A DNA stretch of 64,000 bases from Aristolochia californica (Eukaryota; Streptophyta; Magnoliopsida; Piperales; Aristolochiaceae). Below, in pieces: positions 1 to 10,488 of this stretch (position 1 is its first letter; the number at the start of each line of letters is the position of its first letter). The DNA is taken from positions 24,897,137 to 24,961,136 of the forward strand of contig JARWKL010000014.1 in assembly GCA_029961685.1 (NCBI GenBank). The letters are read 5' to 3'. The notes under the pieces are model-generated. The model was not told where the DNA came from, made no database searches, and saw only the letters and a program-made list of their open reading frames with translations. The position numbers and the translations under genes are program-made.

Positions 1-2264
1 GATCAGTAGGGCCCACATTGAAATAGATGGTGTCATTTGCGAACTGAAGAATTGTGATGTCAAATGCAACATGCTTGGCAGTAGGAAGAAGCCATCCAAT
101 CTCTTCTGCAGAATAGATCAAAGAGGAGAGATATTCAGTTACCACAATGAAGAGCAAAGGGGATAATGGGTTGCCTCGACGGATGCCACGGGTTCCTTTC
201 AAATAGCCATGCACGGTCCCATTAAGGAGCATAAAATAATTGGCAGAGGAGATACAACTTTGGATCCAGAATCGCTATTTGTCTCCAAAACCCATTTTGC
301 CCAATAGAGTGTCCAATACATGCCAATTAAACCTGTCAAAAGCTTTTTCAAAATCCAACTTGAGGATAAACTGAGGGAGCTTCAAGGTCTTGAAGTAGTG
401 GAGAAGTTTGTGACTAGCCATTGCGGAATCAAGAATCTTTCTCCCTTTGATGAAAGTGCTCTAACCCTGGTGAATGACAATAGGTAGGACTGCTCGTAAT
501 AAGTATTGGTAGTGAGATTTATGGGCCGAAATCTGAAGGCTGCTCTGCCACTTCTCTTTTGGAAACAAGGGCGATGAATGAAGCCCCAATACTTTTGAAT
601 GAGATGCCCCAATGGTAGAAGGCAGGACCGTATCAAAAATATCCTTGTCGATGGAAGACCTGTAGCAACGGTAGAATTTGCCATTGTACTATCTGGACCC
701 GGAGCCCAGTCCAAAGGAAGGCCCAAAACTACTTTTTCATTTTTTCTGGTGGAGAAAGGTAATTCAATAAGACCCACAACTGCCATGGGAATTGCTGAGA
801 GGTTAACACTCTAGAAGAAAGGCCGAACTGGATGGCTTCGGTGTAGAGACCTACAAAAAAGCTCACCAAAGTGTTAGAAATGAGAGACCGCTTCGAAGTA
901 ACTTCGCCATTGATGCAAAGCAGGGTTATTCGGTTGGCCCTTTGCCTGGCAGTAGCAACGGTGTTGAAAAACTTTGTGTTCGCATCACCCTCCGAGAGCT
1001 ATTTGAAACGGGCATGCTGTTTCAAGTGAACAAGCTCATTATGAGGAAAAGTTTGCAACTGGCCTTGGAGAGCATAGCGCTGCGCAGTTTTGGAGGGAGA
1101 AAGACATTTGGACTCCTTATCAGAATCAAGGGCAGCCATCTGGGATAAGAGAGAGGTCTTCTCAGCAGAGTGCGAAGACTGACACCCCAAAGATCAACCA
1201 CACAAGAGGGGCTTGAGAAGCTTGAACTTAGCAGGGAGGGACCATCTCCTAGGGCCAATAATTATGTTCTTCTTCCAAAAGGATTGAAAAGAAGGGTCAA
1301 AAGTAGCATCATTGAGCCAAGCATTGTTGAATCTAAAGGGTGGGGTCACCAACTGCCGAAGTGAGTATCTATCATTATTGGCCAATGATCCTTAACCGCA
1401 CGATCGAGAACTTTGCCAGTTGTATTGTTGTAGAGCCTTAGCCAATCCTCATTAGCAAGGAATCTGTCCAGCTTTGACAGGGCGCAAAGGGGTTGACGAC
1501 CATTGGACCGAATGAAGGCCTTCCCCAATAATTTAATTTCGTAGCATCAGTTAGCCAAGCATTGTTGAATCTGAAGGGTGGGGTCCCCAACCACCGAAGT
1601 GAGTATCTATCATTATTAGCCAATGATCCAAAACCGCACAATTGAGAACTTTGCCAGTTGTATTGTTGTAGAGCCTTAGCCAATCCTCATTAGCAATGAA
1701 TTTGTCCAACTTTGATAGGGCACAGAAGGGTTGACGACCATTGGACCAAATGAAGGCCTTTCCCGATAATGTAATTTCATCCAGGTCCCAACACCCAATG
1801 AAATCAGCAGAGAGTCTGATGGAGGTAGTAATTCTTTGAGCTGGAGGAGACTTCTCATGGCAGAACCGAGTCACATTAAAATTGCCCGCGAGTAGTAGGG
1901 GGATAGGCCAGCACTGACAGACCGAAAGGAGGTCATCCCAAAAGAGTTGTCTCTCGTTGTGCTGGGTAGGACCGTATGCCCCCACAAGACACCAAACATT
2001 GCCGGAACACTTGTCACGTAGTTTGATGCCGAGGGAAAAGCAATCCCAATAGCTATCAAGGACCTCAATAGTGCTGAGGTCTCAGATAAGGAATTTGGGA
2101 TGATTACCTCCCGGGAGCGGTCCCGAATATACAACGCCCATCAACTTGGCTAATTCCATCATTTGGGGCCATGTTTCTGGATCAAATTTATGCTTCTTAG
2201 ATTGCAATGCTTCCACAAAGCATTGGTATCGTTCACCAGGCTCAAGAAAGATGAAAAGCCCCAC
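1..2264 (-). pseudogene. LINE A ORF2 (endonuclease + reverse transcriptase), broken
   Basis: ORF2 of L1-type LINEs nicks target DNA with an APE endonuclease and copies the element RNA with its RT. The endonuclease block is readable at about 1551-1985: the GDFN-type motif reads GNFNVTR, so the catalytic Asp appears changed to Asn, and SDHWPI-like blocks read LDHWLI. The RT block lies at 1-1190 (RYALQGQ, PINLTT). A 238-bp tandem duplication interrupts the endonuclease end. No long intact frame remains. Identity as a plant LINE ORF2 is secure; enzymatic activity is not expected. Confidence 0.8.
1321..1796. repeat. 238-bp tandem duplication inside LINE A ORF2
   Basis: Sequence starting gcattgttgaatct at 1321 recurs at 1559 (period 238). 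Both copies carry the same endonuclease-to-RT segment (ANEDWLRLYNNTTGKVL in translation) and differ by scattered substitutions. The copies are therefore diverged and the duplication is not recent. Confidence 0.85.
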
Positions 2265-2285
2265 TTTCGGGTCACGGGGGTAGCA

Positions 2286-2300
2286 AGCTTGCGCACTCGG
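2286..2300. repeat. Target-site duplication, left flank of LINE B
   Basis: Fifteen bases, agcttgcgcactcgg, match agtttgcgctctcgg at 14842-14856 with two differences. The copies bracket LINE B exactly (the right one follows its poly-A), which identifies them as its target-site duplication and shows that LINE A is the host. Confidence 0.75.
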
Positions 2301-2559
2301 GAGCGGTGATGAGATAAAGGAAGATGGTGAACAGGGTTTACACCGTTACATCTATGCAGTTGATGAATTCTTACTTCTTTAAGCTCAAAATTTCAAAACA
2401 AAGACATTTTTTTCAGCTCAATGAGCGAAAACCCGACCCCCCCGGGACCCCCCACCCTCCACGACTGTCACCCCTGCCCCACCTCTCCGCTCAGATCGAT
2501 CGGAGTGAACCGAACCGCTGCAGAAGCAGCAACAACAAACCGAACCGACAACAAAGGCC

Positions 2560-5500
2560 TCCCACTTGAAGATTTTGGAGGACGAACTAGGTTGGCAGAC
2601 GGTTGTTAGCCGCACTTCCAGGAGAAGGATCAGGGTAGAGAATTCGGAGGAGCTATAGTTCCAAAATGGCAACGTCTCCATCTCCCTCCAAAAATCAAAA
2701 GACAGAAACGGAACTCATCTCCGAATCACATCTAGCTCAGGAGCAAAGAAGTCCTTCATCTCCATCCCCAACCACGCTGTGGAAGCCTTCAGAGTATTAC
2801 TGGAAAAAGTATGGGGCGACAAGATGGGAAGAAGCTATGGAAGATCTCTCTTCACCATAGAGTTGGAATTCCAGATTCACACGCAATACCACGGAGGAAG
2901 GCTGGAATGCTCCATCACGCAGAGACGTGGAAATACAATCAAGGGGATGATTTTCCTTCCCCAAACTCCCAAGTCTGGTCTGGGATGGAAGAACTTCCGC
3001 ATTTCGATTCAGCAACTCTCCCAGAAACTCTCTTAGCAACCAGTCACAGGAAATACTGTCAACATCCATCACCAGAAAAAGGCCAACTTCTCTCCTCCCA
3101 CTGTCGCCCCTCAGGAAAAATCAGAACCCCCACCTTCAACCTACCCACTCTAGAAAAAACTTGCAAACAATCCATCAAACACTTTCCCTCGCGGAAACAC
3201 CTCGTCTCCCTCCTAAACCCCAAGCTCAATGAAATACCCAGTGACAAATGCCACACTTCCGCCTCCACCCCTCTTGAAATTCAACCACCACGAAAATCAC
3301 ATCTCACTGGTTCTCCCAGACCAAGCCCTGAGGGAAGGACGAAAGTGATTATCAACGACCGCAACCATCACTGTCCAACCTGACCGCAACTCAGCTGAGC
3401 TGATTGGAGCTTGGATTCGGAAAAAAGCCTCTCTTTGGTGGCCAGTGGATATCACACATATCCAGGATAAGCACTGGCTTTTGGCCTTCCGGTCGCAGGA
3501 GGACAAGGAGGAGTTGTTCCGTCTAAAAAATGAAACTAATGCCCCAATCACGGGTATGAAACCTTGGGACTCCGACCTCTCTGGGGTCGGTCACGACATC
3601 CCAGCGGAACTCCGACCTCTCTGGGGTCGGTCACGACATCCCAGCGGAACTCCGATGCCGGCATACGCTGGAGAGCTTGGCGAATAACTTCAGCGAGCTC
3701 ATCTGGGCCAATGACAAGCCGCCGGAATTGCTGTGGGAAAGTTTCATCATCAAGCCAAAATCCCTGGTAAGAGGAACTTAACTCATTGAGCTTTTTTTGG
3801 GCGATTTCTCTACCTGGATCATTTTGAAATTCAACGAGTTGAGCTGTCTCCCCTCCATGGCCCTTCGATCCGCGAGCTCCTGATCTGCACCTGGCTCAGT
3901 GTAACGTTGACTCACTGAGTACTGAGCTAAACCTGAGTCATGCTTACCTTGAGAGTCAAGGTCCAAGATAGCTTGCAAAACTCAGCAAAAGAAAACCTCG
4001 GTTTTCGAGCATGGAACTCTCCCGAAGAAAATTTCAAATTCTAAAAATCCCGAAATCCAAGATACCATTTCAACCATCACCTCACCGCCGCTCACCTTCC
4101 CCAAGAAGATTTCATCCCACATCACCTCACTGCCACTCAACACCTTCGGAAACACCACCAGTTGCTTGACACCTGGCGTCAGAGATATATCTTCAAATCC
4201 CCATCGTCCGAACCAACCCATCCCTGTACCCCCTCTAAGCCTGACACCTAGAAATCCCCCTCGTTTGACCCAACCCATTCCCGAATTTTCTTATTTGGAA
4301 CCCTGTGGCCATCTCGAATACTTGCCACATCATCCTCTATCCTCTTCCACATCCCCCTCTTTTCCCATTGACGTGCCCCTCTCCACACCTGAGATCCTGT
4401 CAAATCAGCCTCCATGTGAACTCCGAACCATCAACTCAAGATCCCCCTGGCTCACGTCTACTCCGACCCATCCAACCCTACCGCCGAATAACCCTGTCAC
4501 CGTCGGCCTACCTCCTGTCCATCTGGATAACCATGCTCCTTCCCCAAAAAACAAATCTCCCACTCCCATAGCCGTCATAGCCAACCAAGCACCACCTCAC
4601 CCCTCATCTCCCTCTACATCCCCCTCTTTTCCCACTGACACGCCCCATCCCACCCCTGATATCCTATCCACTCAACCTCTCTTGGAGCCCTGAGCCATCA
4701 ATTCAAGCCCACCTTGCTCCACAACCACTCAAACCCCATGCCACCACACCTTTACCACTGAATGACTCTCTCTCTCCGGAAGTCACCTCCAACCTCCCAC
4801 CAATCCACCTGGAAAATTATCTCCCTGACAACCTCGTTGCCCGTGTAGGAAATTTCGGTCCAGTCAGCCCCCTAAAACCAAAAACAACCTTTCTTGCGCC
4901 CTCGAAAAACCCTTAGCACCCTAACTATGACTCCCTTGCACATTTGAAACAATCCACTACGTACGCTTCTCTCCATCTGTCCATGCATCTAGATTTTCTA
5001 GACCCTCCTTCAAAGGCCCTCCAGAGATGTAAATCCCGAGATAACCCCCAACTAGAATTACATCCCCTCAACTCTAAATTCTTGAGCCCCTCACCCCCCG
5101 AAGCCAATGATGGTAACCTTCCCCGAGACTCAACAATCCCCCTCGCAGAGCTCACACTTCTATTAAAATGGCACACCCCCTCTCCAAGCAGATCATCACC
5201 CTACCACAATTCTTACTCCATTGTCCTCTATCCTACACCTCTGGCTTCCATGGACCCCAACTCCGGCAAATCCCAACGACCCCTGCTTGCGAATCTGCAA
5301 AGCATGGAGCCACCACCTCTCTCCTCATCACCTACTTCAGGCGCAATCCAAAACAGAGAAAGCCACCCAGATCCATCACTCAAACATACTCTAGAAAGAA
5401 ATACTATAACAAAGGCAAAAGCCCCGCCCGGAACCCAGAGTCCCAACTTAGGACCGCCCTCCACCCCATCTCCCCCACGTCCCGAATATCTCAAAGACTA

Positions 5501-5680
5501 TCCCTTCCTCAATCAAAGGAGCGGGTGGCAAATATGCAGCATTACATAATGGAACACTCGGCGGGTGTTGTCTCCCCGCACCGAGTGGAGAAGATGTTAG
5601 AGCTAACTTGGGAGTTCTCCAAGTACTACAATGGCCTCTTTTGCTACACAAAAGAAGATATTTTCAGAATCTCTGGACCA
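2560..5680 (+). pseudogene. LINE B ORF1 (nucleic-acid-binding protein), broken
   Basis: Plant LINE ORF1 proteins bind element RNA and act as chaperones. The N-terminal block reads LFTIELEFQIHTQYHGG, then LECSITQRRG and GWKNF, and it matches the ORF1 of LINE A (ECRITQR at about 17870). A DUF4283-like segment follows (WWPVDITHIQ, HWLLAFRSQEDKEELF, about 3430-3540). Positions 4160-5550 are proline/serine-rich, as is usual for the ORF1 C-terminal half in these elements. Frames shift repeatedly and a 40-bp tandem duplication adds a further shift. No zinc knuckle was found. Confidence 0.6.
3571..3650. repeat. 40-bp tandem duplication in LINE B ORF1
   Basis: The unit tccgacctctctggggtcgg... occurs at 3571-3610 and again, identical, at 3611-3650. 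A 40-bp unit is not a multiple of three, so it shifts the ORF1 frame. Perfect identity suggests it arose after the element was already decaying. Confidence 0.95.
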
Positions 5681-8600
5681 TGATAGTTCTATCCTGGAAT
5701 GTTCGGGGAATCAGCTCGCCCTCCAAGCGAGACTTCATCAGAGCAGCTATTTTTGAATATAAGCCTAATATTGTAATACTTTCTGAAACAAAGCTACAAT
5801 GTTTTGATAACTCTGTGGCCCGTAGTCTCTAGTTTAATTCGGACCTTGATTGGGCGATGGGGCACTTTGGTGGCATTCTTGTCATCTGGAACCCAAAATC
5901 GGTTGAGGCTGTCTCCACTGAGTTGGGCTGTTTCTCCCTATGCATTTGCTTTCGGGATAGAACTCTGGGTTCTGAATGGGCCCTTGTGGGCATATACGGG
6001 TCTTCTCGGAATGGAGATCGATCCTCTTTTTGGGACGAAATATTGTCAAAAGTCCATCAATGGAGTGTCCCTTGGCTTCTGGCTGTGGATTTCAATGCCA
6101 CCCTTCGTTGCTCCGAAAAAAGCCCCCCTGCAAAAAGAATCATCTCTACAATGAGAGCTTTCTTGGATCTGATTAGCAGTCTAGAGCTCCTGAAATTCCC
6201 CTATCAGGGAAAAAATTTACCTGGTCCAATGGACAAAGTCCCCCCATTCTTTCAAAACTAGACCGCTTCTTGGCTAGTAACGATTGGTTGCAACTTTTCC
6301 CCAATACTTCCGGTTAGGATCTCAACAAAATCGACTCTGACCATTGGCCAATCCTTATAAATACTCAGCCCCCAAGTTGGGGATTCTCTCCTTTTAGATT
6401 TGAAAACTCCTGGTTCTTGTCTGATTGTTTTGTCCCACAACTGAAGAATTGGTGGGAAAAACTTTCCCATCACCCAAACCCGGGGTGGGCTTTCCCTATG
6501 AAGCTCAAAGCCCTCAAATCAGTTATCAGGCCCTGGGCTTGAAACCTCATTGCTGCTGTTGCTTCTGCAAAAAATTTCATCCGACTTCGCCTTTCTGAGT
6601 TTGATTTACTCGAGGAGTAAAGGTTTCTCTCTTTTCCAAAGCTCATTTGTAGAAATAACTTTTTTTTTTGAGAAAAAGGTGTGAATGTAACTTGAATGCT
6701 GATCTTTTTAAAATCCTAAAAAGTGAAACCACTCAATTGAAGCAGCGGGCCAGATTTAGCTGGCTGAATGACGGGGATGGTAATACAAAATTCTTCCATG
6801 CCATTGCCTCAAGCCATAGGAGAACTAACCGTATATTCTCCCTTGTCATCGAGGGAGAGGAGATTACGAATAGAGTATCCATTGCTAATGAGTTTGTGAA
6901 GTTTTTTTTTAGGTCTATATATTGAGGAGAGTTTCAAACGCCCTATCCTCGACCAGATTGAATTCCACAGTATCTCAGTGTTTGATGCTGCTCATCTGGA
7001 GAAACCTTTCACCCCTGAAGAAATTGATGAGGTGGCTCTCTGAATGCCGACGGATAAGGTCCCTGGGCCGGACGGCTTCAATGGCGAATTTTACCAGCAT
7101 TCCTGGGACATTATCAAAAAAGATGTGCACGCATTTGTCAACAATTTCCGCCAAGTGGGAATCACCCACAGTTCCATTGGTGCCTCCTTCATTGCCCTTA
7201 TCCCTAAAAAATCCAACTCTGCCCTTCCTCAAGACTACAGACCCATTAGTCTAACCACAAGCTCTTACAAAATTCTAGCCCGCATTCTTGCTAAGTGCCT
7301 TAAATCTGTTCTCCCCAGCGTCATCAGCCCTTGCCAAAGTGCTTTTATTGCGGGCCGAAACATCCTGGACTCGATCATGGCAGCTTATGAAATTCTCCAC
7401 TCCTTCAAAAAATCGAATCACCCACAAGTGGTTATTAAATTAGATTTTGAGAAGGCCTTTCATAGGGTCAACTAGAATCTCGTCGATCACCTTTTTCAAG
7501 TGTTGGGTTTCCCTACTCGTTGGAGATTCTGGATGAGAAGCTGCATTTCTAATGCCTCTTACTCTGTTCTTGTTAATGGAATAACTTGGGGTTTTTCAAA
7601 GGCTCTAGGGGTATTAGGCAGGGGAATCCTTTATTCCCCTTTTTGTTCACTCTCATTGGGGAGCATTTGGCTGCCATGGTTTGGCTAGCTAAAACGGCAG
7701 GTTGGCTTAGGCCTATCTTCCCTGATCCAGCTCTTGACGTTGGCCTCCTTCAATATGCGGATAACACAATCATTTTCTGTGATGGCTCCCTCAGCCAAAT
7801 TCACAACTTAAGTGCCCTTCTCAGCTTATTTGAAATCTCATCTGGGCAAAAAATCAGTTGGGGGAAATCCTCCATTTCGGGGTACAACATAGAGCCAGAT
7901 CTACTCGGTTCAATGGCTAGCTATCTAGGGTGCAATATTGCAACATTTGCTGGAACTTATCTGGGGCTCCCCCTGACTCCCCAACTCCTCAACTCCCCTC
8001 TAATGCTTCTTGGCACCCTGTCATTGAGCGCTTGGCCTTCTGGAGGGGGAAATTCCTTTCAAAGGCAGGAAAAGTAGTTCTAATCAAATCTTGTTTACAC
8101 GGAATCCCAAACTACTTTTTATCAATGTTCCGTTGGCCCGCTTCTATCAGAAACAAAATTGAGCTCCTAAAAAGAAGATTCCTTTGGGAGGGCCAAATGG
8201 GAAAGGAAATACCATCTTATTAAATGGGAGGAGGTGTGTAAACCAAAGTCCTCTGGCGGGTTGGGTATTCAGGATACCACCACCACTCTGCTCTTCTCCT
8301 TAAATGGATTTGGAAATTCAATCTCCATGTTGCCTTAATTTAGAGAGCCCTCGTTGCAGCAAAAGCAAATCACCACTTTGGATGGTGGACGGAGGGGGGG
8401 CAGATTCTATTCGCTCTCACTTGTTTGGCAAAAAATTGTCAGACTACTTTCTAATTTCAAAAGGGCAGTAAAATGCTACATTGGAAATGGTGCCTCAACA
8501 AAATTCTGGAATGATTGGTGGACTGGTCTATCTTGCCTCATAAATAGCTTCGAAGCAATCTTTGGCCTTTCGGGTAACTCTGAGGTCTTTATCTTTGACA

Positions 8601-8770
8601 TTTGGTCCGATAGTGGGGATTTGAATTTAAACCTTAGAAGGAGTCTCTCTGATCTTGAAGCCCTTCTTGCCTCCAAGCTCCTTGATAGCCTCTCGGTCAG
8701 AAAGCCCAATAACTCAGGTGACACTTTAATTTGGACTCCTTGTCCAAAAGGGTCTTTTTCCACAACCTCT
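5681..8770 (+). pseudogene. LINE B ORF2, 5' part: endonuclease and reverse transcriptase
   Basis: ORF2 starts at the ATG at 5681 (MIVLSWNVRG, the usual endonuclease start in these plant LINEs). The endonuclease runs to about 6650: SETKLQ, LAVDFNA (a GDFN variant), SDHWPI. RT follows at 6668-8223 with [34 protein letters not shown] and the active site YADNTIIF at about 7756, where the second Asp of YADD is Asn. A zf-RVT-like segment begins at 8354 and is cut at 8770 by copia 1. In-frame stops (5830, 7475) and frameshifts are present. The open frame at 7044-7475 is the best preserved piece. Confidence 0.85.
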
Positions 8771-8931
8771 TGTTATCGTATATAAGGGCATTATTATCAA
8801 TTTGTATCTTATAAGGGCATTACTGTAATTTCTGTCTTAAAACTTCTATATCTATGTATCGAACAGAAAATCTGGTATCAAAATAGAAATCGATCTCTTG
8901 GTTTACCTTCGTTCGGTGAAATCGATTAACA
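8771..8931 (+). repeat. 5' LTR of copia 1 (161 bp)
   Basis: It runs from tgttatcgtatataagggc to cgattaaca and pairs with 13592-13752. The two differ at roughly eight positions, about 5%, indicating an old insertion. The tgttat start and taaca end are typical LTR ends. Confidence 0.95.
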
Positions 8932-8943
8932 TGGTATCAGTGC
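8932..8943 (+). promoter_or_regulatory. Primer-binding site of copia 1 (tRNA-iMet type)
   Basis: The sequence tggtatcagtgc follows the 5' LTR directly. The first nine bases match the TGGTATCAGAGC complement of initiator tRNA-Met used by most plant copia elements; two of the last three differ. Confidence 0.85.
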
Positions 8944-9114
8944 TGGGCACCATGGGTGTTAGAGCTGCAGGAGATCATCGGCGCTAGGAGTATTTTTTGG
9001 TGCTCTTAGAGGTGAGTTATCTTCCTCCCGATTACTGTTTCGTCGGATCTAGATTTTCGGTTCTTGATTTGGTTTCAATGGACTCTCACAGAGTCATTTG
9101 CGTCGTGAGTAGAC

Positions 9115-9303
9115 CTTGTTGGGGAGGTTCAGTAGCAGGGGAAGGGGTTGTCGTTGCCGTTTGTAGGTTACGACAGCTTCAGGCCTCACGTCGTCGGGGA
9201 GATTCAGTAGCAGGGGAAGGGGTTCTGCGTCGTCGAGGAGATTCAGTAACAGGGGAAGGGGTTGTCGTTGCCGTTTGTAGGTTCCGACGGCTTCAGGCCT
9301 CAC
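9115..9303 (+). repeat. Imperfect repeats in the copia 1 leader
   Basis: A unit of about 75 bp (gagattcagtagcagggg ... gttgtcgttgccgtttgtag ... cttcaggcctcac) occurs at about 9119-9192 and 9231-9303. A shortened copy lies between them (about 9199-9230). It lies in the untranslated leader before gag and codes for nothing recognisable. Confidence 0.75.
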
Positions 9304-9485
9304 GACGGCGGGGTCAACTGTTTCTTACGCTGTCTTCATCCGTAGTTTTTCTCAGAACGACGATTCGCCGTCTTTTGCTTCCGGTTTTCGGACAGTGGAG
9401 TGATCTTAGAGAGTAGTAAGGGGGGAAGCCGCTCATAAAGGAAGAAAGAAGGGGAGATTCAGTCTCAAGTCATTTGGCTTTTATC

Positions 9486-10470
9486 ATGTCCTCTGATAGG
9501 TTAGACACGTTCCCTATCCGTTTCACGAATAAAAATTACAGTGCCTGGCAATTTTCAGTTTCGTTTATTTGTTATGGGAAAGGAGTTATGGGGTCATATA
9601 GATGGGACTGATCCCGCCCCTCGAGAGGCCGATGCTTTGTCCAAGTGGACATTCAAGGATGCTAGGGTCATGACCTGGATCCTTCACTCTGTTGAGCCTC
9701 ACTTTGTTCTGAATCTGCGGCCTTATAGAAATGCAGTTGACATGTGGAGTTACCTCGCCCAGGTTTATCATCAAGACAACACGGCTCGACGTTTTCAATT
9801 GGAGTATGAGATGGCTAATTTCACACAAGGAAGTCTATCCATCGAGGAATATTTTTCTGGTTTTCAAAACCTTTGGGCTGACTATGCCGACATTGTTCAT
9901 TCTACTGTTCCAGTTACAGCTCTCTCTGCTATTCAAGCAGTGCATGAAACTAGCAAGAGAGATCAATTCTTGATGAAGCTCCGTTTCGATTTTGAAATTG
10001 CACGGTCTAATCTGATGAGTCGTCATCCTGTACCATCTCTTGCTGCTTGTTTCAATGAACTTCTCTATGAGTAGCAGCGTCTAGCAACTCAGGCTGGCAT
10101 CGAACATCGGGCTACCGTTAGTGCCCCTGTCACTGTGGCTTATGCAACCCAGGGGAGGAATAAGGGACGTGACATGTGTGCTGTTCAGTGCTATAGTTGT
10201 AAAGCTTTTGGTCATGTTTCTCGGGATTGCCCTAGAAAGTTCTGTAACTACTGCAAGAAACTGGGTCATATCATCTCTACTTGCCCCATTCGACCTGCAA
10301 GGAGGCCGGATACTGCTTATCATGCCTACACTGGTGCCTCTAGTTCTACTGCATTGCCTACTGCCTCGCCGGTCGTTCCTGCTGCACCTACCACTTCCGC
10401 CCCACCGACCATACTCACTCCTGAGATGGTACAACAAATATGCTTTCTCTACTTTTGGGCTCTCAGGTAA
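9486..10470 (+). pseudogene. Copia 1 gag (UBN2-type capsid plus zinc knuckles)
   Basis: The likely start is the ATG at 9486 (MSSDRLDTF). A frameshift near 9570 moves the frame to the stretch 9541-10074, which carries the plant copia gag signature (WSYLAQVYHQDN, FQLEYEMANF, YFSGFQNLW). A stop at 10072 replaces a probable Glu codon. Then 10135-10470 encodes two adjacent CCHC-like zinc knuckles, CYSCKAFGHVSRDC and CNYCKKLGHIISTC, which bind element RNA. The following Ala/Pro/Thr-rich linker leads to protease. Confidence 0.85.
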
Positions 10471-10488
10471 TCCTAAAGTTTCTTCTAA

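Larger units (their letters stand above)
1..2285 (-). mobile_element. LINE A, 3' block (ORF2 side), running off the window start
   Basis: This is the ORF2 half of a degenerate L1-type LINE on the minus strand. Going left from 2264 it reads a short pre-endonuclease stretch, an APE-like endonuclease, then reverse transcriptase up to the window edge. The RT active site lies within the first 60 bases as FAND, where family members have F/YADD. Its ORF1 half lies at 14857-18130, because LINE B has been inserted between the two. Many stops and frameshifts show an old, dead copy. Translation is close to LINE F at 33410-37715 (shared RYALQGQ and RPINLTT blocks), so the two belong to one family. Confidence 0.85.

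Noticed and set aside
2418..2609. Small open frames on both strands
   Set aside because: They fall in the LINE B 5' leader and ORF1 start; composition-driven, with no family motif.
5168..5683. 171-codon open frame
   Set aside because: It overlaps the Pro/Ser-rich ORF1 tail and runs into the LINE B ORF2 start region; it does not resemble an independent gene.
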